Below, piece by piece: positions 44,291 to 53,107 of a DNA stretch of 64,000 nucleotides. The notes beneath the pieces were generated by a model that worked only from the letters and a program-made list of their open reading frames with translations, made no database searches and was not told where the DNA came from. Source of the stretch: Treponema sp. Marseille-Q3903. Its GTDB lineage: Bacteria > Spirochaetota > Spirochaetia > Treponematales > Treponemataceae. The stretch's first letter is position 1. Every line of letters begins with the position of its first letter. Where the stretch lies: assembly GCF_014334335.1 (NCBI RefSeq), contig NZ_JACSEU010000001.1:1364001-1428000 (forward strand), in the 5' to 3' direction. A program made the translations under genes and the position numbers.

Positions 44291-45941
44291 CAAACTTGCC
44301 GCAAATGGATTCGCAAGGCAACATTCAGACTGGCTTACAGGAATGAATTTTACTCGATATGTTTCTGTTGCCGCAAATAAAAAACTCTCTATAGGCAGGG
44401 TAAAAACTGCTGTTCTTTCCGCCATAGAAACACGGTGTTCTCAGATTGAAAACTTCCAACGTGAAAAATACTTTGAATACTACGGCTCATTTGGAGCGCA
44501 ACGTTGCGTTCCGTCTTGCAAAGGGATTTTTTTCATTGCATTCGGTCAAAAAGGGGAAATTATTCCTGATGGAAAAGATGGACAAACAAAGTTTCCTGGC
44601 AGCGGTCTTGCAGACACGTTAAAGTTAGATATTGGAAGCAAAGTTTCTGTCATTGAAAACAAGTCTGAACGAAAGGAAACTTCAGCACCTCAGCTTTACA
44701 ATCTTAACGCAGTTCAAAAAGACGCTTTCAAACTTTACGGATTGTCTGCGGAAGAGACACTTAAAATAATCCAGAAACTTTATGAGGAATACAAGTGCGT
44801 TTCCTATCCAAGAACTCCATCAAAAGTAATGGGCAGTGGCAATGTTGAACTCGTTCAAAATATTTTCAACGAACTTTCAAATTCATATCCAGAATTAAAG
44901 GAAGCTCTAAAAATCTCTGACATTTCCCTGAATAATAAACGGTGCTTCAATGACGCAAAACTGGAAGCCCACCATGCCTTGATTCCTTTGAAAGAATGTC
45001 CAACATCTGCCACAGAAAACGATAGAAATATCTACAACTTGATTTTGAACAGATTTAAAATCGCTTTTGCTTCACCTTATATCTACGACAAACAGACTGT
45101 AGTTCTTTCTGTAAACAATCACAACTATAAGGTTACAGGAAATCAAACAGTAGATTATGGCTGGAAATCATTCGCTCCGAGCGCAACGTTGCGTTCCACA
45201 GAAGTAGACGAAGAACAGGAAGAAGAACAATCTTTATCAAACATTGATTGGGATAACCTGTATTTGCAGGATTTGGAAGCGAAAAAAAAATGGACCAAGC
45301 CGCCAAAATATTTCAACGAAGCTTCAATTCTATCCTTCATGGAAAATCCAAAGAGCGAAGACGAGAATCAAGGAAAACTTGTAGGACTTGGAACACAGGC
45401 AACAAGGCACACCTTTATACCGGAACTTCTTGCAAACGGTTACATCAAGATTGAAAGGAAAAATATTCTGGTAACAGGGCTTGGAAGGACTGTAATCAAC
45501 ACTGTAAGGAATTCTTCAATCAAAAGTTTTGCGGACATTGGACAAACAACAGAGTGGGAAAAGCAACTTGAAGAGAATCCAGAGCGTTTTGAAAATGATA
45601 TAAAGAGCTTTATAAGAACTGCCGTTCAAGAGCCTTTCAAAATAGAACTAAATGCAGACGAAGGGCAGATAAAGTGTCCTTCTTGCGGAAAGCCGTTGAG
45701 ATTCGGAACTACAAAGAGCGGCTATAAAAACTGGTTCTGCACAGGCTACACAGACGGCTGCCATTTCAAGATTTGGGAAAACTTCAACGGTTCAAAATTG
45801 ACTGAAAGAGATATAACTTCCTTATGTTCTGGTCAAAAAACAGGACTTAAAAAGTTCACTTCCCAAAAGACAGGTAAGGAATATAAGGCACATTTATTTC
45901 TCGATAAAGACTTACAGATAAAGTTTGACTTTGCAAAATAA
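43824..45941 (+). CDS. topB: Topoisomerase III-like (TopB/TraE) enzyme of the element
   Basis: A 705-residue type IA topoisomerase. The TOPRIM domain has EKPSVAKDFA and ATDADREGEVIA. The active-site segment is CVSYPRTPSKVMGS, with Tyr in SYPRT; EAHHALIPLK and the ASILSFMENPKSEDEN-x-GLGTQATR region are also family-typical. One C-terminal zinc ribbon is seen (CPSCGKPLRF...CTGYTDGC). Such enzymes are common on conjugative elements, where they resolve DNA tangles during transfer. Two copies of the dispersed palindrome lie inside the gene, in different codon phases, adding FGAQRCVPS and APSATLRST segments. Start chosen after AAAGGAG. Confidence 0.9.
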   Translation: MLILTEKPSVAKDFAAALNCSYKSSPQKTGYFSDGRTDITNCVGHLFSLVEPDFYDDRFKSWKGIPCIPDKFSYLINTSAKTQAQLVLSLLKKHSSDSILIATDADREGEVIARECLWCSGIKDFSKIKRFWVSQALTKDVILEGIKNAKPLAEYDKLAANGFARQHSDWLTGMNFTRYVSVAANKKLSIGRVKTAVLSAIETRCSQIENFQREKYFEYYGSFGAQRCVPSCKGIFFIAFGQKGEIIPDGKDGQTKFPGSGLADTLKLDIGSKVSVIENKSERKETSAPQLYNLNAVQKDAFKLYGLSAEETLKIIQKLYEEYKCVSYPRTPSKVMGSGNVELVQNIFNELSNSYPELKEALKISDISLNNKRCFNDAKLEAHHALIPLKECPTSATENDRNIYNLILNRFKIAFASPYIYDKQTVVLSVNNHNYKVTGNQTVDYGWKSFAPSATLRSTEVDEEQEEEQSLSNIDWDNLYLQDLEAKKKWTKPPKYFNEASILSFMENPKSEDENQGKLVGLGTQATRHTFIPELLANGYIKIERKNILVTGLGRTVINTVRNSSIKSFADIGQTTEWEKQLEENPERFENDIKSFIRTAVQEPFKIELNADEGQIKCPSCGKPLRFGTTKSGYKNWFCTGYTDGCHFKIWENFNGSKLTERDITSLCSGQKTGLKKFTSQKTGKEYKAHLFLDKDLQIKFDFAK
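44493..44512. repeat. Dispersed palindrome copy inside topB (phase 2)
   Basis: GGAGCGCAACGTTGCGTTCC reads G-A-Q-R-C-V in the topB frame. Confidence 0.8.
45179..45197. repeat. Dispersed palindrome copy inside topB (phase 3)
   Basis: GAGCGCAACGTTGCGTTCC reads S-A-T-L-R-S in the topB frame. Confidence 0.8.
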
Positions 45942-45970
45942 TTGTAATACAAAATATTAGGTTTAAAATC

Positions 45971-46012
45971 GGAGCGCAACATCGCTGGAAGTTTCACTGC
46001 GAATGACGCTCC
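45971..46012. repeat. Longer diverged relative of the palindrome, between topB and the transposase
   Basis: Starts GGAGCGCAAC and ends GACGCTCC with an unrelated centre, so the ends pair (GGAGCG/CGCTCC). It may be the palindrome with an insertion or a different repeat. Confidence 0.45.
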
Positions 46013-46035
46013 AAATTTTATGAAGGATTAGGTTT

Positions 46036-47298
46036 ATGAATACAGTAGAACTCGATGACAAGCAGACAGCATACAAGTCTGTCCTTGAAAAAATCATTAA
46101 CAATGAAATGACGACAAAACAGGCGGCACTAGAACTTTGCGTTACACAGAGATGTATTGAATACAAAGTGCAAGCCTACAAACTATTAGGCGATATTTCC
46201 CTTCGCCACGGCAATACAGGCAAAAGTCATGTAAGCGGAAAATTTAAAACTCTTAGACAAAAAATCATTGATATTTTTCTGTATACAAAAATTGAAGGAG
46301 AAACTCTCGATGGGATTTCTTATTCTTATTTCAATTCCCTTCTTGAAGAAATGTTTGATATAAAAGTATCTGATACTTATGTTAAAAAAGTTTTGAAAAA
46401 AGAATGTCATTATATTTCTCCACGCTCGTCAAATTGCAAGGATAAGATAATTCATCTGTCCCGTTCCAGAAAGGCACAAGAAGGGGAATTGATACAAGTT
46501 GACGGTTCTGAACACGATTGGTTCAGGAACGGACACAAGGAATGCATTCACGGATTCATTGACGATGCTACTGGAAAAATAATCTCTCTGTATATGACAA
46601 AACATGAATGTTCTTTCGGCTATCACGAGTGCTTTAGGTCAATGACAATAGAATATGGAATTCCGCTCGCTTTATATACCGACAAGCTCCAAGTATTCTA
46701 CACAATAAGAGATGGGAAGATAAAAGACGAGCCAACACAGTTTGGAAGAATTATGAATGAATTTGGAGTTGAGTTAATTCCTGCAAATACTCCGCAAGCA
46801 AAAGGTAGGGTAGAAAGAATGTGGCAGACATTGCAGGGGCAGCTTCCATTTTGGCTTTGGATTCACGGAGTAAAAACAATAGAAGAAGCAAACAAAGTTC
46901 TTAATCAATACATAAAAAAGTTCAACAAGAAATATGCAGTAAAAGCAAAGGAAAAAGACAGCGCCTTTGTTCCAGCAGATTTGGAGCAAGTAAACCAACA
47001 CTTAAAACTTACTACTATCGGAAAAGTAGACAACGGCGGTGTATTCAATTTGAAAGGCTACAGATTTTTTTGCAAAGAACTTGCAGGAGAAAAAGTTAAA
47101 ATCTGCCTGTCAATAAAAAACGGACTTTGGTGCGAACCGATAAACGGCAAGAAACATTATCCTGTTGAATTGCTTGAAACAGATACATCCGGTCTAATGC
47201 CGGAAGTCTGGAAAGACCTTGTAGAAGAATTCTTTCTTAAAAATGCCAAGCCAAAATACAGAGAAGTCTACAAAGAATTAGAATATAAATCTGCGTAA
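46036..47298 (+). CDS. ISNCY-like DDE transposase
   Basis: A 420-residue transposase. An N-terminal helix-turn-helix (TTKQAALELCVTQRCIEYKV) is followed by an RNase H-type catalytic core: first Asp in LIQVDGSEHDWF, second in ALYTDKLQVF, and Glu in TPQAKGRVERMW. The GFIDDATG and TQFGRIMNEFGVELIPAN segments are those of ISNCY-type (integrase-core) elements. It looks intact. Clear terminal inverted repeats could not be defined, so it may be an IS or a remnant. It lies at the right edge of the accessory region. The start follows ATTAGGTTT. Confidence 0.82.
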   Translation: MNTVELDDKQTAYKSVLEKIINNEMTTKQAALELCVTQRCIEYKVQAYKLLGDISLRHGNTGKSHVSGKFKTLRQKIIDIFLYTKIEGETLDGISYSYFNSLLEEMFDIKVSDTYVKKVLKKECHYISPRSSNCKDKIIHLSRSRKAQEGELIQVDGSEHDWFRNGHKECIHGFIDDATGKIISLYMTKHECSFGYHECFRSMTIEYGIPLALYTDKLQVFYTIRDGKIKDEPTQFGRIMNEFGVELIPANTPQAKGRVERMWQTLQGQLPFWLWIHGVKTIEEANKVLNQYIKKFNKKYAVKAKEKDSAFVPADLEQVNQHLKLTTIGKVDNGGVFNLKGYRFFCKELAGEKVKICLSIKNGLWCEPINGKKHYPVELLETDTSGLMPEVWKDLVEEFFLKNAKPKYREVYKELEYKSA

Positions 47299-47534
47299 AG
47301 GGCTTGGTAGATTTCATTTTATTTATCCTCATCTGACAGTGCTTTATGGCACTTAGGAAGAGTATATTCTTTTATACTCAATGCTATTCAAATTCAATTA
47401 AAATACAAACAATTCAGCAAATAAATCAAAGAAAATTAAGTATTATGCAGCAAATATAGGTCTATCCCCTGCTTGCCAATTTAAAAAACTTTGACGAAAA
47501 AATAAAAAGTTGTTGACATATTTTGTGATTCTCG
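47299..47534. other. Junction between the accessory region and chromosomal genes
   Basis: This gap holds two small hairpins (AGTGC/GCACT at 47338-47353 and GAGTATA/TATACTC at 47360-47379). A TTGACA near 47513-47518 has no good -10 partner before the end of rluD. No tRNA gene or direct-repeat attachment site is evident. It probably contains the right end of the transposon or of the element. Confidence 0.45.
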
Positions 47535-48506
47535 TCATCGCTCCAAAACAGTCTTCGGAAACTTTTCTTTTAATTTTTTTTCAACACGCTTAAAGCGATT
47601 CGGGACTGAAGTCCTGAATGTCGTCAGTTGATTATCACCAGGCAATTTTATTTTTAGCTGCACAGAATGAAGCATAAGCGTCGCATCAGGAAAAAGAGAA
47701 TCAGGTTTGTTGTAAATTGAATCACCTAAAATCGGACAGCCTAGATATTTCATGTGAACGCGTATCTGATGAGTTCTGCCTGTCTTTATCCGCACTCTCA
47801 ATAGTGAATAGTTTCCATAGCATGCAATGCAGTGGTAGATTGTCCTTGAAAATTTGCCTTCGTCTGAGATATCTACAGCTTTAAATCTGTGACGATTTTT
47901 CGGATCTCTGATTATATTTGTGCGGATATCTCCGTTTCTGTGTGGCGGACGCCCTGTGACAATCAAAATGTATTCTTTTTGGTTCGATTTATCTTTAAAT
48001 TGTTTTTGCAAAAACTCTTCTGCATCTCGGTTTTTTGCAGTGATTATGATACCTGAAGTTTCTTTATCAAGCCGATGGACTATACCCGGACGTCTTCTTT
48101 GAATAATATCGGAAGTACAGCCTTCTTTTATCTGTTCAATAGATTTTCGTCCCCAATGGTACAAAAGAGCGTTTACAAGAGTTTTGTTCCAGTTTCCGCA
48201 CGCAGGATGTGTCACCATTCCTTGTTTTTTGTTTACTACAGTGACATCATCATCTTCATAAATTATGTCCAGAGGAATATTTTCCGGCTCAATGTTGTCT
48301 GGAATGTTGTCTTCCCATTGAATATCAATTATATCGCCTGCTTTGACTTTTTGTGAAAGCTTTACTTTTTTCCCGTTCAAAAGGATTTCATTCACGCCGC
48401 TTTTTAATTTTGAGCGGTTCATTCCGTTTGGAAGTGATGCAATAAATTTATCTAGCCGTTCCTGATTTTCGTAATCTTCAGGAACTTTTGCAGTAAAAAA
48501 AGGCAT
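47535..48506 (-). CDS. rluD: RluD-family 23S rRNA pseudouridine synthase
   Basis: A 323-residue enzyme that converts uridine to pseudouridine in the large-subunit rRNA. It has an N-terminal S4 domain (QERLDKFIASLPNGMNRSKL) and the catalytic core with RLDKETSGIIITAKN (catalytic Asp) and RTHQIRVHMKYLGCPILGDS. It could also be RluC-like; the family is certain, the target less so. It overlaps the stop of the upstream small membrane-protein gene and is the first chromosomal gene beside the element. Confidence 0.85.
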   Translation of the reverse strand: MPFFTAKVPEDYENQERLDKFIASLPNGMNRSKLKSGVNEILLNGKKVKLSQKVKAGDIIDIQWEDNIPDNIEPENIPLDIIYEDDDVTVVNKKQGMVTHPACGNWNKTLVNALLYHWGRKSIEQIKEGCTSDIIQRRRPGIVHRLDKETSGIIITAKNRDAEEFLQKQFKDKSNQKEYILIVTGRPPHRNGDIRTNIIRDPKNRHRFKAVDISDEGKFSRTIYHCIACYGNYSLLRVRIKTGRTHQIRVHMKYLGCPILGDSIYNKPDSLFPDATLMLHSVQLKIKLPGDNQLTTFRTSVPNRFKRVEKKLKEKFPKTVLER

Positions 48507-49033
48507 TATTCTTCAACCTCTTGAACATCATCGTCTTCCCCAATATCTTTGACTTTTTTTTCAGATGATGGCACAACTTTTACCGCTTCTTTGTCTTCTG
48601 AAAGAGGTGTGATAGAAATATCGTCATAGTTTAGTAACTCTGTTGTTTTTTTTGCTTTTGAACGCTTTATAATCTGGAAAATATAATCTGTAATACCGAT
48701 GCAGACAGATATTCCGATGGAAGTCAAAATAATGTTTTTTTGTTCTTCTTGAGTAAAATTTGACCCAAAAAGACTCGGCGCATATTCGCTTTTAAAATCA
48801 TTTTTATAATAGCGATAACCAGAATAAGCAAGCGATGTATCAAGCATGACAAAAGGGATTGCGCCGAGCGTTATGATTTCAAAACGGCGGAGATCTTTTA
48901 GTCCTTGCGGAATTTCGTCTTTTTCGTAAGGAAGCGGCGTCGTGTCTTCCGAAAACACCGGAGACAAAATATTAAATAAAATCGAGAATGATAGTATTTT
49001 TAACACTGATTTTGTAAAATTATGCTTTTTCAT
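48506..49033 (-). CDS. Secreted or membrane-anchored hypothetical protein
   Basis: About 175 residues from the ATG at 49033 (MKKHNFTKSVLKILSFSILF, signal peptide ending near SPVFSED). Two hydrophobic segments (ITLGAIPFVMLDTSLAYSGY; IILTSIGISVCIGITDYIF) and an acidic tail follow. Its start overlaps the yggS stop by about 14 bp, so the two are coupled. A spirochaete-specific conserved protein is likely; function unknown. Confidence 0.6.
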   Translation of the reverse strand: MKKHNFTKSVLKILSFSILFNILSPVFSEDTTPLPYEKDEIPQGLKDLRRFEIITLGAIPFVMLDTSLAYSGYRYYKNDFKSEYAPSLFGSNFTQEEQKNIILTSIGISVCIGITDYIFQIIKRSKAKKTTELLNYDDISITPLSEDKEAVKVVPSSEKKVKDIGEDDDVQEVEE

Positions 49034-49739
49034 TTTTTGAATACACTCTCTCTCCAAAAATTGCAGTTCCTATTCTGACAATTGTCGCTCCTTCTTCAAC
49101 AGCGATTTCGTAATCGCCCGACATTCCCATCGATAATTCCTTCATATCAAATTGTGGATATTTTTTATCGATTTTTTTTGAAAGATTCTGCAATGCTCTA
49201 AATGAATCCCTTATAAGTTTTTCATCGTTTGTAAAAGGAGCCATCGTCATCAGTCCGCAAGGTATTACATGTGGAAATCTGCCGTCTGCACAAGCTTTGA
49301 TCGACTCTAAAAGGAGGTCTTCGGTTTTATATCCTGATTTGGAATCTTCTCCTGTGTGAAGTTCAAAAAAAACTTTGATTTTTTTGTCAATTTTTGCGCA
49401 CTGCTTTTCAATTTCTTCGAGAATCTCTATTCTGTCAACAGATTCGATACAGTCAGCAATTTTTACAGCATTTTTTACTTTATTTGACTGGAGAACGCCG
49501 AGCAAATGAAGTTCAACGTTTTTGTATTTTTCTTTGATTTCGAGAAACTTTTTTCCGGCTTCTTGAACTCTGTTTTCACCGAATAAAAACTGCCCTGCTT
49601 CGATTGCCTTATATACGTCATCTACAGTGTGATATTTACTTACGGCGACAAGTTTTACAGAATCCGTTTTGCGACCGGCTCTTTTTTCAGCAGCGTTTAT
49701 TTTGTTTTTTATATCTTTTAAGTTTTCTTTTATTCCCAT
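49020..49739 (-). CDS. yggS: YggS/PLPBP pyridoxal-phosphate homeostasis protein
   Basis: A 239-residue TIM-barrel protein that binds pyridoxal phosphate without known catalysis and buffers the vitamin B6 pool. KLVAVSKYH carries the lysine that holds the cofactor; FGENRVQEAGKK, HLLGVLQSNKVK, GLMTMAPF and LSMGMSGDYEIAVEEGATIV are all family-typical. Complete. It lies between rsmA and the small membrane protein in a compact minus-strand run. Confidence 0.92.
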   Translation of the reverse strand: MGIKENLKDIKNKINAAEKRAGRKTDSVKLVAVSKYHTVDDVYKAIEAGQFLFGENRVQEAGKKFLEIKEKYKNVELHLLGVLQSNKVKNAVKIADCIESVDRIEILEEIEKQCAKIDKKIKVFFELHTGEDSKSGYKTEDLLLESIKACADGRFPHVIPCGLMTMAPFTNDEKLIRDSFRALQNLSKKIDKKYPQFDMKELSMGMSGDYEIAVEEGATIVRIGTAIFGERVYSKNEKA

Positions 49740-49754
49740 CGGTCTGCCCTTTAT

Positions 49755-50636
49755 TTATAAACATGCCATATCGGAAAGTACATCTGAAAGTTTAAGCAAC
49801 TCCTCGATTTTTAGTGCTTCCGCCCTTTTCATAGAATCTATTCCGGCTGTCTCAAGCGCTTTGATTGCTGTGTCGTTGTTTTTAAGATATACGGAAAGGT
49901 TGTTTCGCACATTTTTCCGCCTTGAAGAAAACAAAGCTCGCTGCATTTTCATAAACAAGATTGGATTTTTGCAGCCGGGAAACTCTTCTCGTCTTGTCAT
50001 GACAACAGCTCTTGAATCTACATTCGGTCTAGGCCAAAAGTTCCCACCTGCCAAATCGAGCAATGGCTTTACGTCGTATGCCCACTGGCACAACACAGAA
50101 AATGATGAATAATCCTCTGTGCCTGGTTTTGAAGTCATACGCTGTGCGACTTCTTTTTGGACTGTAAAGACGCATCTGTCAAATAAAATATTGCTTTCTA
50201 TCGTGTCGGCAATGATTGACGCTGCAATGTTGTACGGGAGGTTTCCAAAAAGCCTGTTGGGAGTTTTCTTTTCTTTTTCAAGCTGATTTTTCCATGTTTT
50301 TAATACATCGCCTTCGACAATTGTGACCACTCCCGATTCTTGCTGCTTTGAAAAGAACTGCTTGATTAAAAACGCAAATCCTCTGTCAATTTCAAAAACT
50401 GTCAGATTTGAGCCTCTGTTTAGAATTTCAAAAGTCATTGAGCCGAGACCGGGACCGATTTCCCAAACTTTTGAAGTTTCATTTATTTCAAGCGCGTCGA
50501 TCAAGCGTTTACGAGCGTCTCCATTTATAAGAAAGTTCTGACCAAACTTTTTTTGCATTGAAAAACCGTTTGAATCGAGTATCTGTTTGAGCTGTGCCGG
50601 TGAATTATAATCAGGGGGATTCAAATTTTGCTCCAA
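49755..50636 (-). CDS. rsmA: 16S rRNA dimethyladenosine transferase
   Basis: A 293-residue SAM-dependent methylase that dimethylates two adjacent adenosines near the 3' end of 16S rRNA. KKFGQNFLINGDARK, VWEIGPGLGSMTFEIL (motif I), the RLFGNLPYNIAASI catalytic region and the VDSRAVVM segment are typical of KsgA/RsmA. Complete and alone in function; neighbours are not related. Confidence 0.93.
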   Translation of the reverse strand: MEQNLNPPDYNSPAQLKQILDSNGFSMQKKFGQNFLINGDARKRLIDALEINETSKVWEIGPGLGSMTFEILNRGSNLTVFEIDRGFAFLIKQFFSKQQESGVVTIVEGDVLKTWKNQLEKEKKTPNRLFGNLPYNIAASIIADTIESNILFDRCVFTVQKEVAQRMTSKPGTEDYSSFSVLCQWAYDVKPLLDLAGGNFWPRPNVDSRAVVMTRREEFPGCKNPILFMKMQRALFSSRRKNVRNNLSVYLKNNDTAIKALETAGIDSMKRAEALKIEELLKLSDVLSDMACL

Positions 50637-50661
50637 TCTGTTTCAACAAAAAACAATAAAT

Positions 50662-51924
50662 CTACTTAATTTGGACAATCGGCATGTGCGAAAAAGCCAA
50701 TACCGAATATTTGATAACAGTATACTGTAAATTTATAAAAAATCCACTGGGCTTTTGAAATATCGGAAAGATAAGCGAGATAATCATAAGCATGAGTCCG
50801 GAGTAAATAAAAATCGTAATCAATGGGGAAATCACTGTCGTCGCAATGATTCCGATAGGAGAATATATTCCAAAAAATTTTATGCTGATAGGTGCAGTAA
50901 AGATTTGTGCTCCTGTAGACGCGGAAAGTGAGGCTGCAATCGGTTTTGGAAAAAGCTTAAAATAAATGAATCCCGATATCCTGCTGAAAATTATGATTCC
51001 AGCGAGTGCTCCGTAACTCAACATAAAGCCGATATTGTTTATGTCTGATGGCGAAATTACACATTGAAACAAAAATGAAAAACACAAAATACTTATCCTG
51101 TCAGTCTGCTCCGAACCTGACATTGATGCTACAATCGTAAGCATTGCGCATATAAATGCACGCAAAAGAGATGGAGAAAAACCTGCGAACCACACAAACA
51201 AAATCAGCGCAATAATCCTGATTATAAAAGTCAGTTTTTTTTGTCCTGCTTTTTTTCCAAAAAAAATTGCGAGTGCAGAAAACATTGAAAGGTGCATGCC
51301 GGAAAGCGCTAAAATATGAGAAAGACCGGCATTCCTAAACGCATTTGAGGTTTCTTCATTTGTGTATTCTTTTGAACCGCACAGTAACGCTAACAAAAGC
51401 CCACCTGCTTCGCCCCAGCCGTACATCAATCTTTTTATCTGAAGGCGACACAATGCACGAAAAAAATCAATCTTGCCGGTTATAGTATTTTGCCATGAAC
51501 AGAAATTGCAAGCTGAAGATACAAAACCATTTTTTGTAAATTTTCCACTGAAAGAATAAATACCTCCAGCTTCAAAAAGATATGCGCCTTTTGCTTTTGC
51601 CTTTGAGTAAAGTTTACCTGGATAAAAAGATTCAACGATTTCAGAAGGAATGTATACGATAATCCTACCTTTTGACGATGATTTTTCCCCTTTTGAAGTC
51701 GATGTTTCTATTGCAGAAAGCAGCGAAGTATAATATTTCCCGGAATTAGATTTTACAGGTGAAGATAAAATAGTACCTGTTATCCCGGTCACTTTGTCTT
51801 TTGAAATCAGTGATATAAAAGGATACCGTGAAGGTGTTTTACACAATCCTGAATAGAAGACAATTAAACAAATTAAAACAGCTAAAACTACAGGTTTATC
51901 AATATACCTAAATCTTATTGCCAT
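50662..51924 (-). CDS. comEC: ComEC-type DNA uptake channel, short form
   Basis: A 420-residue membrane protein. After an N-terminal hydrophobic segment and an OB-like soluble part (VTGITGTILSSPVKSNSGKY), the competence core follows: LLLALLCGSKEYTNEETSNA and FRNAGLSHILALSGMHLSMF, then seven or so membrane helices. The C-terminal metallo-beta-lactamase-like domain of full ComEC is absent, so this is the short version seen in many spirochaetes. It overlaps the downstream end of the HEAT-repeat gene by 10 bp. Function in competence is inferred from the family. Confidence 0.85.
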   Translation of the reverse strand: MAIRFRYIDKPVVLAVLICLIVFYSGLCKTPSRYPFISLISKDKVTGITGTILSSPVKSNSGKYYTSLLSAIETSTSKGEKSSSKGRIIVYIPSEIVESFYPGKLYSKAKAKGAYLFEAGGIYSFSGKFTKNGFVSSACNFCSWQNTITGKIDFFRALCRLQIKRLMYGWGEAGGLLLALLCGSKEYTNEETSNAFRNAGLSHILALSGMHLSMFSALAIFFGKKAGQKKLTFIIRIIALILFVWFAGFSPSLLRAFICAMLTIVASMSGSEQTDRISILCFSFLFQCVISPSDINNIGFMLSYGALAGIIIFSRISGFIYFKLFPKPIAASLSASTGAQIFTAPISIKFFGIYSPIGIIATTVISPLITIFIYSGLMLMIISLIFPIFQKPSGFFINLQYTVIKYSVLAFSHMPIVQIK

Positions 51925-53099
51925 CTAAGTCCTGACAGTGCCTCTCGAGCAGCTGCCAGAACAGATTCATCATAATTCAAGTATGTCACCGCAAGAAGAG
52001 AATCAAACGCTGATTTATCGCCGATAGCACCTAAAGTTTTGATTACCGCAAGAACAATCTTTTGGGAAACTTTATTTCCATTTTCTGTTCTTCCGTTCAA
52101 TTCTTCAAGATATGATATCAACTTTGGAACAGACGCAATCGGAGCGATGTTGTTGAGAGAACTGATGACGATTTCAAACGTGCTTTCATCGCTTATTTTG
52201 CTCTCATAACGAGTTTTTGTATTTTCAAAATATGAAAGCACTGTCGCTTGTGCACGAGTCCATTTGTTATCGCTCAGTATTTTAAGTGCATCTAATTGAA
52301 CAAAAGTATCTGCTTCAGAAATCTTTGAAGAACTGCCTGATAATAATATAGACTTACTGAGCACATTTTCGGAAATCTCACAGAGATAATTTGTTGGAAT
52401 TTTTGTATTTTTTTTAGTTAATGCTGAAACCGTTCGCAATGTATTTGCATCTCCATTGTGAATGATTCCTAAGATTTCATTCATAGAATATGGAATTAAA
52501 GTTGAAACAGTATCTTTAATTTCATTTGTATAATTCGAATATTTTTTGTCTTCAATAAGGTTATAAAGAATTAAAAATGTTTCATTGTTTCCGATAAATG
52601 ACAATTCGTTTAATACATTTTTAAAAACACCGGAATCTACATCATTTATCTCGCTGTTGATTATAAACTCGTTGAGAGTTTTGACAAAACCTGTTACAGG
52701 AATCGTGTCTTTTAGAGCCAGCATTTTAGAAAGAATTGCAATTTTTACAGTGTTGCTGCTATTAAACTCATTAAAAAGCATTATAAATTTGTTTGAAAGC
52801 TGATTTTTATTTTCGTCTGTAAAAAGTTTTAGATATTCAGGAGAGATTGAAAAAACTGCTGCTACTGCAAGTCCATCGAGCTCACGGTCATTGCCAAGAA
52901 CCTCTTTGTTTTCAAGGCAAAAATCAATCGCTTTGTTTGAAAGAATAGCAGCTTCATCTTCAGTCGCTTCACGAACTGCGGCTGTCTTATCCGATATGTT
53001 CCCTTTTATAAATTTAATTATATTTTTACCTTTGTTTTGGGCAAAAACATTGAGAACCGATAAAGATAAAATTAAAATTAAAGAAATCTTTTTTGCCAT
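51915..53099 (-). CDS. Exported helical-repeat (HEAT-like) protein
   Basis: A 394-residue protein with a signal peptide (KISLILILSLSVLNVFAQN). The rest is a series of helical pairs of about 35-40 residues (AILSKMLALKDTIPVTGFVK, TLGAIGDKSAFDSLLAVTYL), ending VLAAAREALSGLRW, as in HEAT or Armadillo repeats. Such periplasmic proteins usually bind partners. It overlaps comEC by 10 bp, so the two genes are translationally linked. Confidence 0.65.
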   Translation of the reverse strand: MAKKISLILILSLSVLNVFAQNKGKNIIKFIKGNISDKTAAVREATEDEAAILSNKAIDFCLENKEVLGNDRELDGLAVAAVFSISPEYLKLFTDENKNQLSNKFIMLFNEFNSSNTVKIAILSKMLALKDTIPVTGFVKTLNEFIINSEINDVDSGVFKNVLNELSFIGNNETFLILYNLIEDKKYSNYTNEIKDTVSTLIPYSMNEILGIIHNGDANTLRTVSALTKKNTKIPTNYLCEISENVLSKSILLSGSSSKISEADTFVQLDALKILSDNKWTRAQATVLSYFENTKTRYESKISDESTFEIVISSLNNIAPIASVPKLISYLEELNGRTENGNKVSQKIVLAVIKTLGAIGDKSAFDSLLAVTYLNYDESVLAAAREALSGLRWQ

Positions 53100-53107
53100 A
53101 TTGTCCT

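Noticed and set aside
47299-47534. tRNA gene as integration site
   Set aside because: The two hairpins do not form a cloverleaf, and there is no TTCRA motif or acceptor stem.
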